Source of the DNA: Methylococcaceae bacterium TMED69
Lineage (GTDB): Bacteria > Pseudomonadota > Gammaproteobacteria > Ga0077536
Reading direction: 5' to 3'
DNA length: 59,898 nucleotides
NCBI GenBank assembly: GCA_002170535.1
Contig: NHDW01000001.1
Coordinates: 1 to 59,898, forward strand
Shown: piece by piece, positions 44,648-55,800 of the stretch
Position numbering within the stretch: the first letter of the stretch is position 1
Layout of the letters: the number at the start of each line of letters is the position of its first letter
Program-made: the position numbers and the translations under genes
Notes under the pieces: model-generated
The model's database searches: none
Seen by the model: only the letters and a program-made list of their open reading frames with translations
What the model was told of the DNA's origin: nothing

Positions 44648-47600
44648 GTCGTGGTCTGTTTTTTAAGTCCCTAATTACTCTTTTCGCTAGGCATCCTACT
44701 GCGCCTAATCTCATTTTAGTTTTGATGATAGCCTGCGGCATAGTTGCTTCAACCAGTATAAACAGACAATTCTTCCCTGATTTTGGCTTAGATTACATAA
44801 CGATATCGATAGCGTGGCCCGGCGCTTCTGCCAATGATGTTGATGCAACCATCGTACAAGCCGTTGAGCCTTCTGTACGCTTTCTTAATGGAGTAAAAAA
44901 CGTTAGCTCGGTTTCTTATGAGGGCTTGTCTTCAACAACCGTCGAATTTTTTGCTGATCATGATATGCAATTAGCACTGTCGGAGGTTGAGTCGGCAGTA
45001 AGCCAGTTGCAGACGTTGCCCTCCGGTAGCGAAAGGCCACTTATAAAAAAAGTACAGAGGTATGAAACTGTTTCTAAGCTAGTTATTTGGGGTGAGGTTC
45101 CAGAAGGAGAAATTAAAAAAAATGCAAAGCTGATTAGAGATCAATTTCTCTCCTTAGGAGTTGAAAATGTTACGTTAAGAGGCCTTAGAAAGGATCTAGT
45201 TCTGGTTGAGATTAGCCCCGATGCTATCCATAAATATAAGTTATCGATTGATGAGATTGCAGATAGGTTGCGAATGCTTTCGATTGATATGCCTGCCGGA
45301 GAAATATTAGGCGGACAAAAGCAAATCAGAAGTGTTGGGCAAAAAACTCAAGCGAGGGAGTTCAAAGAATTAGAAATTAAATCCTTACCGAAGGGTCAGA
45401 AGCTTTTGCTAAAAAATTTAGCCAAGGTTTCGGAATCAGTTGAAGAAGACGCTGTTCAATACTTCAGAAATGGATTCCCGGCTATTGAGATTGATATTCA
45501 GCGTTCAACTAAGACTGACGCCCTTAAAATTTCCGATCTTGTAAAAAAGGAATTAATTGATTTACAGAGAATGATGCCCCCCAACGTTAATTTGGAAGAA
45601 TACGATGTTAAGGCTGAAAGCATTAAAGAGCGAATCAATCTGCTGATTTTCAACGGTGTAAGCGGTCTCTTACTTGTACTAGTTGTTCTATTCTTATTCA
45701 TGCGATTTAGAGTGGCTCTCTGGATTGCGGTCGGAATTCCTGCGTCATTGCTAGCTACAATTGCGATGATGCAGATAAGTGGCCAAACCATTAATATGGT
45801 CAGTTTATTTGGGATGATAATGGCGATTGGCATCGTGGTAGACGATGCAATAGTAGTAGGTGAGCATGCCGACTACCACAGTAGTAGTGGATTAGAACCG
45901 ATGGATGCCGCTATATTGGGAGCCTCTAATATGGCAGTTCCTGTAATCAGCTCAACCTTAACTACTATTGCTGCCTTTATCCCTTTATTCATTATTTCTG
46001 GAATAATGGGGCAGATAATTTCAGCTATCCCATTTGTGGTAGTTACCGTTTTAATTGCTAGTCTACTGGAATGTTTTTTGGTTTTACCTTTTCATCTAGG
46101 AAATAGTTTTAGAAAACCAGAAGATACCTCTTTTCTTACCAAGGTAACTAATAAAACCAATAAAAAATTTCAAGAATTTAAGAGTGACAAGTTTAAATTT
46201 TGGGTTAGGACATCTGTAGAAAATCGATATTCAACCCTTGCCATTTCGATTTCTTTGTTCATTTTGTCACTTTCTCTGATTATTGGCGGAAGAGTTGGCT
46301 ATCAGTTTTTTCCTTCGCCTGAGCCTAATATGATTTATGCAAATTTAAAAATGCTGCCCGGCTCCTCTAGAGCAGAAACCAAAGCTGTTGTTTTAAGACT
46401 AGAAAAATCATTATTAGATGCTGTCGTTACGATGGGTCATCAACCCGATGCTTTGAAGATGTCATTAGGTATAGTGGGGGCTAACGTAAGTAATAATAAA
46501 CAGAGTTCGAGTAGCACGGATGTACTTGGCGGAGTGATCGTAGAGCTAATCTCCTCCGATAAAAGAAGTTTTAAATCAGATGAGTTAATTAAAGAATGGA
46601 GAAACCAAACTGGCTGGCCGGAGGGAATTGATAACTTGACTTTTGTGGGTCAGAGGTCGGGTCCACCAGGAGGTGATCTAGATATCCGTATATCTGGCTC
46701 CTCCGAAATTGAAACGCGCCGATTAAAAAATATTGCTATAGAAGTAGCTGATTTAACTAAGCGTTATCCAGGAATTTCAAATGTAGATGATGATTTACCA
46801 TTCGGTAAACCAGAAATCTTGGTTACAGTTTCTGAGCGAGGTCTATCCATGGGATATTCAACAAGTCTTGTTGCAAGACAAGTTAGAAGTCATATCGATG
46901 GTGTTATTGCGACAAGATTCGCAAGATCAGACGAGGAAGTGAACGTAAAACTAAAACTAGAATCAAAAAACATAGAAAATGATTTCCTTCAAAATATTTA
47001 TCTTAAAAGTCCCGACGGAACAATTAGCACACTAAAAACAGTTGTTGACCTAGAGCAAGAAAGTGGCTTTCTTAGAATTAAGAGAGAAAACGGTATAAAG
47101 GAAGTGTCGATTACCGCAGATATTGATGAGTCTGTTACAAGGCTTGATTATATTAGGGACGCTTTGGTTAAAGATGGATTAAATGAGATTGCAGACTCAA
47201 ACAATCTAAAATTAAGATATGATGGACGGGCCAGAGAACAAAAAGAAACATCGGAAGATATGAGAAAAGGAGCAATATTAGGGCTAATACTGATATATAT
47301 TATACTTGCTTGGGTGTTCTCAAGTTATACCAGACCGCTCGTTGTGATTTCTGTAATTCCCTTCGGATTAATTGGAACAGTTCTAGGACATTTAGTATTG
47401 GGTTTTGATCTTACTATCTTAAGTTTTTTTGCGATACTAGGACTTTCTGGGATATTAATAAACGATTCTATAGTTCTAGTACGGAGGATAGACGAAAGAG
47501 CTGAGCATGAGTCACTTGAGGATGCGGTAGTCAATGGTAGTTGCGATAGGTTAAGAGCTGTTGCGTTAACTTCGGCTACTACTATTGGAGGTCTTACCCC

Positions 47601-47757
47601 TCTTTTATTTGAGAAAAGTTTACAAGCTCAATTTCTGATCCCTATGGCCATTACTATGGTTTTTGGAATTGCATTTGCGACTCTGATTATTTTATTCATA
47701 ATTCCATCCTTAATACTAAGCGTAGAAGATCTTAAAAAGGTAATATCACGTAGCTAA
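44644..47757 (+). CDS. RND-family efflux transporter permease
   Basis: A 1037-residue inner-membrane proton-driven exporter with 12 membrane helices and two large periplasmic loops (about 40-335 and 550-865). The proton-relay aspartates are in GIVVDDAIVVGEHAD near residue 400. The first loop has the usual SIAWPGASANDVDATI and SSVSYEGLSSTTVEF porter segments, and the second half has GLSGILINDSIVLVRRIDER near 935. Starting GTG overlaps the adaptor stop. The substrate is unknown; it resembles the HAE1/AcrB-like subgroup of marine bacteria more than metal exporters. A run of ten T follows the stop, without a strong hairpin. Confidence 0.93.
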   Translation: MSRGLFFKSLITLFARHPTAPNLILVLMIACGIVASTSINRQFFPDFGLDYITISIAWPGASANDVDATIVQAVEPSVRFLNGVKNVSSVSYEGLSSTTVEFFADHDMQLALSEVESAVSQLQTLPSGSERPLIKKVQRYETVSKLVIWGEVPEGEIKKNAKLIRDQFLSLGVENVTLRGLRKDLVLVEISPDAIHKYKLSIDEIADRLRMLSIDMPAGEILGGQKQIRSVGQKTQAREFKELEIKSLPKGQKLLLKNLAKVSESVEEDAVQYFRNGFPAIEIDIQRSTKTDALKISDLVKKELIDLQRMMPPNVNLEEYDVKAESIKERINLLIFNGVSGLLLVLVVLFLFMRFRVALWIAVGIPASLLATIAMMQISGQTINMVSLFGMIMAIGIVVDDAIVVGEHADYHSSSGLEPMDAAILGASNMAVPVISSTLTTIAAFIPLFIISGIMGQIISAIPFVVVTVLIASLLECFLVLPFHLGNSFRKPEDTSFLTKVTNKTNKKFQEFKSDKFKFWVRTSVENRYSTLAISISLFILSLSLIIGGRVGYQFFPSPEPNMIYANLKMLPGSSRAETKAVVLRLEKSLLDAVVTMGHQPDALKMSLGIVGANVSNNKQSSSSTDVLGGVIVELISSDKRSFKSDELIKEWRNQTGWPEGIDNLTFVGQRSGPPGGDLDIRISGSSEIETRRLKNIAIEVADLTKRYPGISNVDDDLPFGKPEILVTVSERGLSMGYSTSLVARQVRSHIDGVIATRFARSDEEVNVKLKLESKNIENDFLQNIYLKSPDGTISTLKTVVDLEQESGFLRIKRENGIKEVSITADIDESVTRLDYIRDALVKDGLNEIADSNNLKLRYDGRAREQKETSEDMRKGAILGLILIYIILAWVFSSYTRPLVVISVIPFGLIGTVLGHLVLGFDLTILSFFAILGLSGILINDSIVLVRRIDERAEHESLEDAVVNGSCDRLRAVALTSATTIGGLTPLLFEKSLQAQFLIPMAITMVFGIAFATLIILFIIPSLILSVEDLKKVISRS

Positions 47758-47956
47758 ACTGGATAGTCCTTTTTTTTTTAACAGAGGTTATTTTAAAAAA
47801 AAAATTAAATATCTAAACTAAAGCTCTGAATATGATACATTTTTCTTAAAAAAAAAGAATTTGAAAAATGAAAATCAAAAAAATACCTTGGTTTCCCTTT
47901 TTAGAAAAACTAAAATTATAAGTATTAGGTTATATAGACATAAAGGCAAAATTAGT

Positions 47957-49258
47957 GTGAGTAAAAAAGAAAATTTAAATACAGCGGGATTAAATATCAA
48001 AAATGAAAGTTATGGCTTTGAATTGAAAGATGGAACTCTTGGTCCGAGTGTTATCGATATTTCTTCTCTTTATGGTGAAACGGGTCAGTTTACTTATGAC
48101 CCCGGTTTTACATCTACAGCTAGTTGTGAATCCAAAATTACATATATAGATGGTGAAAAAGGCATCCTTCTATATAGAGGGTATCCAATAGATGAGTTGG
48201 CAGAAGAAAGTAACTTTGTAGAGACGGCCTATTTATTACTAAGCGGTGAGTTGCCGACAAAAGAGGAATATCAAGAGTTTGAGTTAGCTATTACTCACCA
48301 TACAATGGTGCATGAGCAATTGATTAAATTCTATAATGGTTTTAGAAGTGACGCACATCCCATGGCCATCATGTGCGGAGTAGTAGGGGCCTTGTCAGCC
48401 TTTTATCACGATTCTACTGACGTGAATGACCCCCACCAAAGAATGATAGCTGGTCGCAGATTGATTGCTAAAATGCCAACGATAGCAGCTATGGCTTTCA
48501 AATTTTCGCTCGGCCAACCCTTCGTTTACCCAAACAACGAATTGGATTATACCGCTAATTTTTTAAATATGTGTTTTGCCGTTCCTGCCGCGAAAAATCA
48601 AATATCACCTACCATCGCACGAGCATTGGACAAAATTTTCATTCTTCATGCCGATCATGAGCAAAACGCGTCTACATCTACGGTTAGACTTGCAAGCTCA
48701 TCTGGAGCGAATCCTTTTGCTGCGATAGCCGCGGGAATTGCTTGTTTGTGGGGACCCGCACACGGGGGCGCAAACGAAGCAGCGCTTAATATGCTCATGG
48801 AAATAGGCTCCGTTGATAAAATTCCTGAATTTATAAAAAAAGCTAAAGATAAAAATGATCCTTTCCGGCTAATGGGATTCGGTCATAGGGTATATAAAAA
48901 TTATGATCCTAGGGCAAAGGTTATGCAGGCAACCTGTCATGAGGTTTTAAAGGAGCTAGGGATCGTCGATGATCCATTACTCCAAGTAGCCTTAGAACTC
49001 GAAAAAATCGCACTTAATGATGATTATTTTGTGGAGAAGAAATTATACCCTAATATTGATTTTTATTCGGGTATAACGCTCAAAGCAATGGGGTTTCCTA
49101 CAACCATGTTTACCGCTCTATTTGCGCTAGCAAGGACTGTAGGCTGGGTCGCTCAATGGAATGAGATGATCGAGGATCCAAGTCAAAGGATAGGTAGACC
49201 GAGACAATTATATACTGGATATGATCGACGAAAATATTCAAAACTCGATGTGCGTTAG
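47957..49258 (+). CDS. gltA: citrate synthase
   Basis: From the GTG at 47957, with AAAGG ten bases ahead, the protein has 433 residues, normal for type II bacterial citrate synthase. The catalytic histidines are in GPAHGGAN and [13 protein letters not shown], and the catalytic aspartate is in [31 protein letters not shown] is a typical N-terminal part. It condenses acetyl-CoA and oxaloacetate to start the TCA cycle. A longer in-frame reading from a TTG at 47861 would add 32 basic residues unlike the family. It competes for oxaloacetate with the Oad pump encoded at the other end of the window. Confidence 0.95.
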   Translation: MSKKENLNTAGLNIKNESYGFELKDGTLGPSVIDISSLYGETGQFTYDPGFTSTASCESKITYIDGEKGILLYRGYPIDELAEESNFVETAYLLLSGELPTKEEYQEFELAITHHTMVHEQLIKFYNGFRSDAHPMAIMCGVVGALSAFYHDSTDVNDPHQRMIAGRRLIAKMPTIAAMAFKFSLGQPFVYPNNELDYTANFLNMCFAVPAAKNQISPTIARALDKIFILHADHEQNASTSTVRLASSSGANPFAAIAAGIACLWGPAHGGANEAALNMLMEIGSVDKIPEFIKKAKDKNDPFRLMGFGHRVYKNYDPRAKVMQATCHEVLKELGIVDDPLLQVALELEKIALNDDYFVEKKLYPNIDFYSGITLKAMGFPTTMFTALFALARTVGWVAQWNEMIEDPSQRIGRPRQLYTGYDRRKYSKLDVR

Positions 49259-49287
49259 ATAAAAGATGTTTAGAGAGGGATTTTACG

Positions 49288-49764
49288 ATGATGAGCGGTG
49301 ATAATTATCTGTGGTCGGCTAATGTTATTTGGAAGAAAATGGGTAACTATAAAGGATTTTCATATAAATTATTGAATGTGGATCCTGAAACTAAAATAAT
49401 CGAAATGCTATTTCGTTTTGAACCAAACCAAAAATGCTTTTTTCACCGACACTATCACCCTACCTCAACTCTTGTTATAACTGGAGAACAACGTATTTAC
49501 CAAAAAGATGTAGATGAAAATAAAACAACTCTATCAAAAATTCGAAAAGCCGGTGAGTATGTTATTTCAAAAGATGAAGACACCCATATCGAGGGAGGTG
49601 GGCCCCGAGGTGGAATAATCTACCAAAATATCCAAGCTCAAACAGAAATAGTTTATAGTATTCTCAATGAAAAAGATCTATCTGTAAAAGTCGACGTAAC
49701 TTTTGATAACTTTTATAATGATTTCTCTTCTGATAATAATATTACTGATAAGGTTGCTATTTAG
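49288..49764 (+). CDS. cupin-domain protein
   Basis: A 158-residue protein with a single cupin barrel. The metal site is visible as HRHYHP followed by TSTLVITGEQRIY and a later DTHIEGGGPRGG. It resembles the ChrR/acetylacetone-dioxygenase-like cupins, but the residues do not identify a reaction. It might be a small dioxygenase, isomerase or sensor. The start may be the first or second codon of a double ATG; AGAGAGGG lies just upstream. It stands 29 bases after gltA and 23 before the FkbM gene in the same direction. Confidence 0.8.
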   Translation: MMSGDNYLWSANVIWKKMGNYKGFSYKLLNVDPETKIIEMLFRFEPNQKCFFHRHYHPTSTLVITGEQRIYQKDVDENKTTLSKIRKAGEYVISKDEDTHIEGGGPRGGIIYQNIQAQTEIVYSILNEKDLSVKVDVTFDNFYNDFSSDNNITDKVAI

Positions 49765-49787
49765 GACTATCTGGCGGACGACAAATA

Positions 49788-50588
49788 TTGAGTCGAAAAA
49801 TCGCAAATATCATCGAGAAATTAATTAATGTTTTCGGCGTTATGCAAAGCAAACGTCAGAGACAACGCACTATTTCAAGATTAGTTGAAAAACTAACGCA
49901 AGATGATTTGGCAGTAATTGAGGCTCCTTTGGGGGTACTGAAGGTAAATAAAAGCAGAAGTCCTCATGTCGCAAGCGCTGCTTACCATTTTTTTAAAGAC
50001 GAACCCGAGACTTTGGAATGGATTGAAACAATGAGACCCGGCGATATTTTTTATGATGTCGGGGCTGCTTCTGGAATTTACTCTCTATATGCTTGTCTCA
50101 AACCTGAAATCGAAGTTATTTCGATTGAACCCAATGCCCTCAGTTTTGCACTTCTAATCGAAAACATAAAAACTAATAACTTTCGAAATATCAAAGCCTT
50201 TTGTTTAGCTTTATCAGATGATACTAAATCCACTTCTTTAACTATGGAGAATTTTTCGGCAGGTGCTGGTGGCAACTCTCTCGGTCAGATGGATGTTACT
50301 TCGAATATTTTTCATCAACCAATTTTGACTTATAAATTGGATCATTTGATATCTGAATTTGGTCTTCCTAAGCCAAATTATCTAAAGATTGATGTTGATG
50401 GACTAGAACCACTTGTCCTTAAGGGCGCGACCTCTACAATGAGAAATGTTGAAACGCTATTGATAGAAATTGAAAAAGAGGTATTGAGTTCGCATAAGAA
50501 AGAGTTGATTTCCTTTCTTGATTCACTGAATTTTCGATGTGAAGATGAGATTAACGATAAAAAAAGAAATTATATTTTTAAGAAATAG
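49788..50588 (+). CDS. FkbM-family methyltransferase
   Basis: A 266-residue SAM-dependent methyltransferase. The SAM loop is FYDVGAASGIYSLYA near residue 88, followed by VISIEPNALSFALLIENI. The family's late motif NYLKIDVDGLEPLVLKGA is near 200-217, and LLIEIEKE is near 225. Members methylate hydroxyls on sugars, lipids or small molecules; the target here is unknown. The start is a TTG with little ribosome-site support; the N-terminal 60 residues are a basic helical region. The gene ends one base before the convergent Cys-rich protein gene. Confidence 0.88.
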   Translation: MSRKIANIIEKLINVFGVMQSKRQRQRTISRLVEKLTQDDLAVIEAPLGVLKVNKSRSPHVASAAYHFFKDEPETLEWIETMRPGDIFYDVGAASGIYSLYACLKPEIEVISIEPNALSFALLIENIKTNNFRNIKAFCLALSDDTKSTSLTMENFSAGAGGNSLGQMDVTSNIFHQPILTYKLDHLISEFGLPKPNYLKIDVDGLEPLVLKGATSTMRNVETLLIEIEKEVLSSHKKELISFLDSLNFRCEDEINDKKRNYIFKK

Positions 50589-50589
50589 T

Positions 50590-50964
50590 TTATCTTAGCT
50601 GAAGACATCTGCCTTCGAATCCAGCAATAATACATTCTTCGGTGCCGTCACAGTCCTCGGTCGAATGGCATTTATGCCCAATCTTGCCATTTGGTGATAT
50701 AGACCGTAAGTTTTCTTCGGGTGTTCCAAAAAAGTCAATTACCTGTTGTTTTCCTTCTATTTCTAGAATTTTAGGTTTCTTACTACCGTCCCCATGATTG
50801 CTTTTTTTTTCAGAAAATTTAACGCAAATGCCATAGGCATTCTTCTCTCTTTTGAAGCATTGTTCATCTTGTTTACAATCAGCATTTAACATGCAAGCGA
50901 GCGCGTATTGTGATTGAAGAAGAAAAAACAGACCGAAGGCAACTGATTTAGTAGGAAATATCAT
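50590..50964 (-). CDS. secreted Cys-rich protein with two C-x5-C-x5-C-x(8-10)-C repeats
   Basis: A 124-residue protein with a signal peptide (to about residue 23, ending YALA before a cysteine; the site is only a weak lipobox). The mature part has two copies of one cysteine pattern. The first, near residues 24-47, is C-x5-C-x5-C-x10-C with ADCKQDEQC. The second, near 99-121, is C-x5-C-x5-C-x8-C with EDCDGTEEC. Each could form two disulfides in the periplasm or outside the cell. A charged linker joins them. I do not know the family; acidic residues beside the cysteines resemble small extracellular disulfide domains. It has its own AT-rich upstream region. Confidence 0.6.
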   Translation of the reverse strand: MIFPTKSVAFGLFFLLQSQYALACMLNADCKQDEQCFKREKNAYGICVKFSEKKSNHGDGSKKPKILEIEGKQQVIDFFGTPEENLRSISPNGKIGHKCHSTEDCDGTEECIIAGFEGRCLQLR

Positions 50965-51084
50965 AATAAAAAAAGTTAAAAATATAATAAGAGTTTTCTA
51001 ACAATGTTTTTTTATTGTTCATAAGAATAATCTAATTTTGATTTTATATTAAGAATTTTGTTTTTAGTTTGCTAGAATATATCA

Positions 51085-51861
51085 ATGGTAAGCTTAAGAT
51101 TTAACAATTATATAGGAATAGATTACTCAGGAGCAAAGACTTCTTTATCTAGACTGGCTCAATTACAAATATATACTACCAATCCTGAAGGCAACCCAAG
51201 AAGAATAAATCCCCCAGAAAAAAGAGTTAAAAATTGGTGTCGGAAAGAGTTAACTTTTCATCTCAAAGAAATTCTAAAATCAAAAAAAAAGACAATTATT
51301 GGCATAGATCATGGCCTTTCTTTTCCCTATAGTTTTTACAAAAAAAATAAATTAAAAAACTGGGATCGAATGCTAGCTTTTGTGTCAAAGACTTGGAAAA
51401 CAAGTAATGATTCTGTTACCGTCGAGGATGCACGTAAGGCAGTCGGCTCCCCGGGTCAAGCCACCGATTATAGACTCACAGAAAAATGGATGCCTGCAGC
51501 CAAAAGTGTATTCCACTTTGACGTACAGGGTTCTGTAGCCAAGTCAACACACGCGGGCATACCATGGATCTATGAGATCATACAAGATGTAGAAATAAGA
51601 AACCGGACCCATTTCTGGCCTTTTGATGGACTCGAGGTCCAGCCAGATCAGAATGTGATAGCGGAAATATTTCCTTCATTGTTCAGAAGAAGATATAAAA
51701 AAGGACAACGCTCTGATGATCAGCATGACGCATTCGTAGCAAGTGCTTGGCTGAGAGATATGGATAAACGAGGGCTTTTAAATTATTATTTTAATCCCAT
51801 GCTAAGTGATAGTGAAAAGCAATTGGTATTTTTGGAGGGTTGGATTTTGGGAGTACTTTGA
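51085..51861 (+). CDS. DUF429-like predicted RNase H-fold protein
   Basis: A 258-residue protein opening with YIGIDYSGAKTSLSRLA. Together with TIIGIDHGLSFP near residue 71 and the late acidic DDQHDAFVASAWLRD near 214, this resembles the DUF429 group of predicted RNase H-like proteins. The spaced aspartates (after GID, again in GIDHG and in DDQHDA) could form a metal site. A nuclease role is predicted only from fold. It converges on pilE with a one-base gap and shows no link to the pilus genes. The upstream 120 bases are AT-rich with no clear promoter. Confidence 0.6.
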   Translation: MVSLRFNNYIGIDYSGAKTSLSRLAQLQIYTTNPEGNPRRINPPEKRVKNWCRKELTFHLKEILKSKKKTIIGIDHGLSFPYSFYKKNKLKNWDRMLAFVSKTWKTSNDSVTVEDARKAVGSPGQATDYRLTEKWMPAAKSVFHFDVQGSVAKSTHAGIPWIYEIIQDVEIRNRTHFWPFDGLEVQPDQNVIAEIFPSLFRRRYKKGQRSDDQHDAFVASAWLRDMDKRGLLNYYFNPMLSDSEKQLVFLEGWILGVL

Positions 51862-51862
51862 A

Positions 51863-52342
51863 TTAACGCGCATTAAAACATTGACCCACTTGTTCTCTTT
51901 GGGCACCTGATGCATCATCACTGCAAATACTACCCGAGCTTCCAATAATACATTTCCTTGATGTATTGCTTAGGGTAAGTGTTCCACAAGTGGTGTCATC
52001 GGCAAGTTGTCCTCCCGTCGGAGTTGATGTTAGTAAATACGTTGAGGATGTTGGTGAAGCTAGGGAGATCGTGTATTTAGCGTTTCCTGTACGAGGAGAA
52101 TTAGAGAAGGGTAAACTTGGCATAGACGCATTATCGTATGAGCCGAATATCGTATATTGCCTTTCAAGCCAGCTGGCTAATTCAGAAAGGTCAGCAACTG
52201 CTTCAGCTCGACTAGCTCTAACAACAAAATTACGATATGAGGGTAGTGCCACTGACGCCAAAAAAGCAACTATTGCTACAACAATCATAAGCTCTATTAA
52301 AGTAAATCCCTTTGATTTCTTAGTAAGACTTTGCATAATCAT
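51863..52342 (-). CDS. pilE: type IV minor pilin PilE
   Basis: A 159-residue prepilin. The class III signal has a short basic leader and the cleavage site G|FTLIELMIVVAIVAF, with the essential glutamate at mature position five. The long hydrophobic helix is followed by ASRAEAVADLSELASWLERQY, typical of PilE, and a C-terminal domain with four or more cysteines (TTCGTLTL, KCIIG, SICSD, QCFNA). It is processed by PilD and belongs to the minor-pilin tip complex. ATG at 52342 or 52336 is likely; the open frame continues farther upstream into pilY2 without a signal. Last gene of the pilus run. Confidence 0.93.
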   Translation of the reverse strand: MIMQSLTKKSKGFTLIELMIVVAIVAFLASVALPSYRNFVVRASRAEAVADLSELASWLERQYTIFGSYDNASMPSLPFSNSPRTGNAKYTISLASPTSSTYLLTSTPTGGQLADDTTCGTLTLSNTSRKCIIGSSGSICSDDASGAQREQVGQCFNAR

Positions 52343-52343
52343 T

Positions 52344-52847
52344 TTAGTAGGAGCCGTAATTAGATTTGTATTGGTCTGCTTTTTCGCGCTTGTTAGATTT
52401 AAGACTTTTGTTTTGATTTTTCTTCGTTTTATTTTGAAGATGAATGCGTTTGGCAAGCAGCCCTTCAGGTGATATCTCAAAATCCATTCTAATTGGCATA
52501 CCTTTTTTCAAGTTTCTAAAACGTATTTTTTTCTCGTTGTTCGACAGGAATTCAACTTTACTATCACAAATAAAGATATCATCATTAATTATGATCTGTT
52601 TATTTTTTTTATCGATCCTCTGAATTTTCCCTTCAACTTGATTTTTTATTGTAATATCGCTTCCAAACTCAAGAGACAAACCATCTGGTAGGGTGCCGTT
52701 AACCCTTCCTAGTTCTAATTTTTCCGATCGCTTATTTTTTTGGGGTTGTTTGTAGGATTCATAGCTTACGGCTGTAAAACTGATCAAAAGAATGAAAATA
52801 AAAAACGGATTTATATATAAATTTCTTTGTGTTTTGTTTCTGCTCAT
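52344..52847 (-). CDS. pilY2: PilY2-like protein
   Basis: From the ATG at 52847, which shares ATGA with the pilY1 stop and has GGAGA nearby, the protein has 167 residues. A membrane segment or signal peptide (about residues 13-30) is followed by a small basic domain with KGMPIRMDFEISPEGLLAKRIHL, and a Lys/Asn-rich tail. Similarity to PilY2 is weak and the call relies on position between pilY1 and pilE, exactly where pilY2 lies in Pseudomonas. PilY2 is needed for pilus assembly there, but its action is unclear. It is longer than the Pseudomonas protein. Confidence 0.65.
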   Translation of the reverse strand: MSRNKTQRNLYINPFFIFILLISFTAVSYESYKQPQKNKRSEKLELGRVNGTLPDGLSLEFGSDITIKNQVEGKIQRIDKKNKQIIINDDIFICDSKVEFLSNNEKKIRFRNLKKGMPIRMDFEISPEGLLAKRIHLQNKTKKNQNKSLKSNKREKADQYKSNYGSY

Positions 52848-55800
52848 TGTAGTTGTCTCCAAGATTGACGACCAAGACTTATCGTTGCTCCTGCTACTGT
52901 GCTTATTGAAGGGCTTACGGATTGAGTGCTAGATTCAACTACAAAGCTCTCAGTAGCGTCTCCGCTTGAGACTACCGTTACGGCGGAGACTGACTGTCGG
53001 TTTATACGACCGTTAACAGCAAAGCCCGTGCTTGACTCTTTATCATTATCTGTTATCTCGCCGTCGTTGTTTAGGTCGAATACAGAGAATGGGGTGCGGC
53101 TTCCTGTTATTGCATCGAATACCATCAAGGCTGAAAATCCACCGATACTTTCGCAGGATCCACCTGGCACAAATGTATTGAATAGAACAGATGTTGAACT
53201 ATTAACGTTTCGGAGTTGTGGATCTGCGATGACCCTTTCTCCTTCAGCTCCGTTTATTGGCGAGATAAGATCCATATACCCCCCTTGTTGCGGGGCTTTT
53301 CCGCCGCCGCCTGTAAAATCTACAGGGTTACTAGAAATGATTCTAATCGTATTTGTAACACCTGATGAAACTTCGATTTCTTCAGTCACAATTGATTGCG
53401 GTTGTAAAATGGTATCAGGTTGTATGCTGGGAGGAAGATTTCTGGAACCTACTGACGGTACGGAAGTTCCTAAATCTCTTATGCCATAGAAAGTGTTTAT
53501 ATTTGGTCCTTCCGCTGGGATGATCTCGTCTCCTTGAGTAAAAAACCTTCCTGTTCCAAACACCACCATAAAGCCTCCTTCAGGATGTTTTGCAATTACT
53601 GGCTTAGAGGTTATTGGTTGAGTTGTGCCAGAGGGTGCTAAAGCAGTATAGAGTGGTGAGTCAGCAAATTCGGTATTCCAAGAGTCTATCGAGCTAGAAT
53701 TTACATTAAATTTCCAGAGATTACCTTTAAGATCCCCAGCATAAACTAAGTCTGAAATAAAATCGCCATTCGTGTCCACCACTAATGGGGTAGATAGTCC
53801 ATTATTACCTGCGAATGTCTCATTGCCTGCAGTTATTTTTTTTGTAAGATTTCCTGTTTCAATATCGATAATAAAAAGTTCTGGTTTTTCTGATGATGAG
53901 TTATAGCCATTTCCTATTATGATTGACCATTTCCCATTTAATAATCGAACTATTTGTGGCTTACCTAGAACAACCCCAAGCTCAGGATGGGTAAATTCCC
54001 ATAAGATTTTTGTCTCATCGAAACTAGTCATATCTGTAACATCGATAGCAAAGATAGTATTACCACCTCTACCGAGACTACCGATTAGTACGGTTTTCCA
54101 ACCGCCATTTATAAAAACATCACCAGATGCTAAGACACCATCCACGAAGAACGCATGGTCATATGTCGTATCAGTAAGAATAGAAAGCTTATTAAAAATT
54201 CCTTCCGGAATATAACCCATTACTTCTTCGCCAGTATTAGCATTAAATGCATGGAGGATCCCATTATTACTTCCCACAAATACGGTCTCTAAAATTCCAG
54301 ATTTAGTACCTTGAAATGCTTGATAGCTCTCACCTTCAATTCCTGGAAGTTTATTGAAAGGTGGGCTGGCCTGATTGCGTGTTACGGCAACCGGAGTTGA
54401 ATGAACAATATCGCCAAGAAGGGTATTTCTATTCCTAAAAGAACCTCCATTTTTTACTTCACCTGCTTGGGCACTCGATGGAACTTGTATTCCTCGAATA
54501 TACCCAATCACTTTATCTGCTTCTGCTCCTATCACCGATTTTTGAGAAGCTGATATTGATGATGTTGTAAATTCAATACCTTCAGGAGGGGTTCCATTTT
54601 TATTAAAGCTATATAGCTTTCTCTGGCTTGCTTGCGGTATTAAAGTTGACGCTTCCCACTGAGCAGCTCCAAGTACCCCCTCTGTAGATAAGGGAAATGC
54701 AGAAAAAGTTCCTGACCAATCTTCGCTATTAAAAGTGCCTTGGAATATAAGTGCATTGCTTTTGACGGATTGCGATGTTGATGCAGCTGCTGAAGCCGCC
54801 CCAGTCCGACTACCGATATCGGCAAGAGCTGCGGTTAAAGTATCAATGAGTTGTTGAGGATTTTGGCCAGGTAAGTAGAGTCCTCTTGCATTAAATGCAG
54901 CGTGTCGCATGTCATCAACCGTTGTTAAAGTATTGGCAAATGGAGTGGGCCAAGGTGGAGAAGGGGTTCCAGGGTTTCGATTAGCTGGTACGGCACTCAA
55001 GGAGCCATTGAGTCCGTAGGATATTGTGTAAGTCACCATATGTTGCGCAGAATTCTCATCAACTCCAGTTATAGTAGGAACGTTGTTTGAAAGAGGTGAT
55101 AAGTCTTTTTCATAATATTTCATGGCAACATCAGCTAATGTTTTCGAAACTGAGTCGGCGTGAGGACCCCCATCAAAAGCAGAGTTGTTATCTCCGTCCT
55201 CGTTAAAGATATCTCCTGGGTTATTACCGTTCCAAAATCCATCTGAAAACAGAACTGTAAAATTCTGTTGACATTCGCCTCCTTCTGACTGAGGTAAGAT
55301 TGGACTCGTATTGTCAAATCCAAGAGAGGCATGACTTGCTCCATCATTTTGATCAAAATATCTTCCCACATTTCTTAATGTCGTTCGAAGAGGTGTCAGC
55401 CCGGAGGGAAAAATTTGAAATAACCGAGACAGTAAATTGTCCTTATTAGACTGATTTGTCATATCTGCCACAGGCGTTCCGACGCCGAAGTTATTTTGTA
55501 GCGTTGCTAACCCCATTCTAGCTTGCGAGGTTGTTATTAATTGCGACAGAGCTCTTTTCATTACATATTCTCTTTTTCGATAATACGTAAACCAGTTCGC
55601 GTAATTTGTCTGTTCGGTATCAGTTATACTATCAACTCTGAAAAATCTGGGATCTCCATCGTTTGCAATAAAATCAAATCTCACTCGATAGTTTACTCCA
55701 AAACCTACGCCAGCTGGTGCACTAAGGCACTCGCATAGTTGCATTTTTCCATCATTATTTCTCGCTTGGTTTAGAGAGTTAAAGCCGTTGTCCCAGAATA

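Noticed and set aside
47761..47779. Rho-independent terminator after the RND permease
   Set aside because: Ten T are present, but the preceding stem (GGA-TAG-TCC) has only three pairs, too weak to support a call.
52926..53489. 187-codon open frame opposite pilY1
   Set aside because: It lies wholly inside well-supported pilY1 coding sequence, has no ribosome site, and its composition is that of a complementary-strand shadow.
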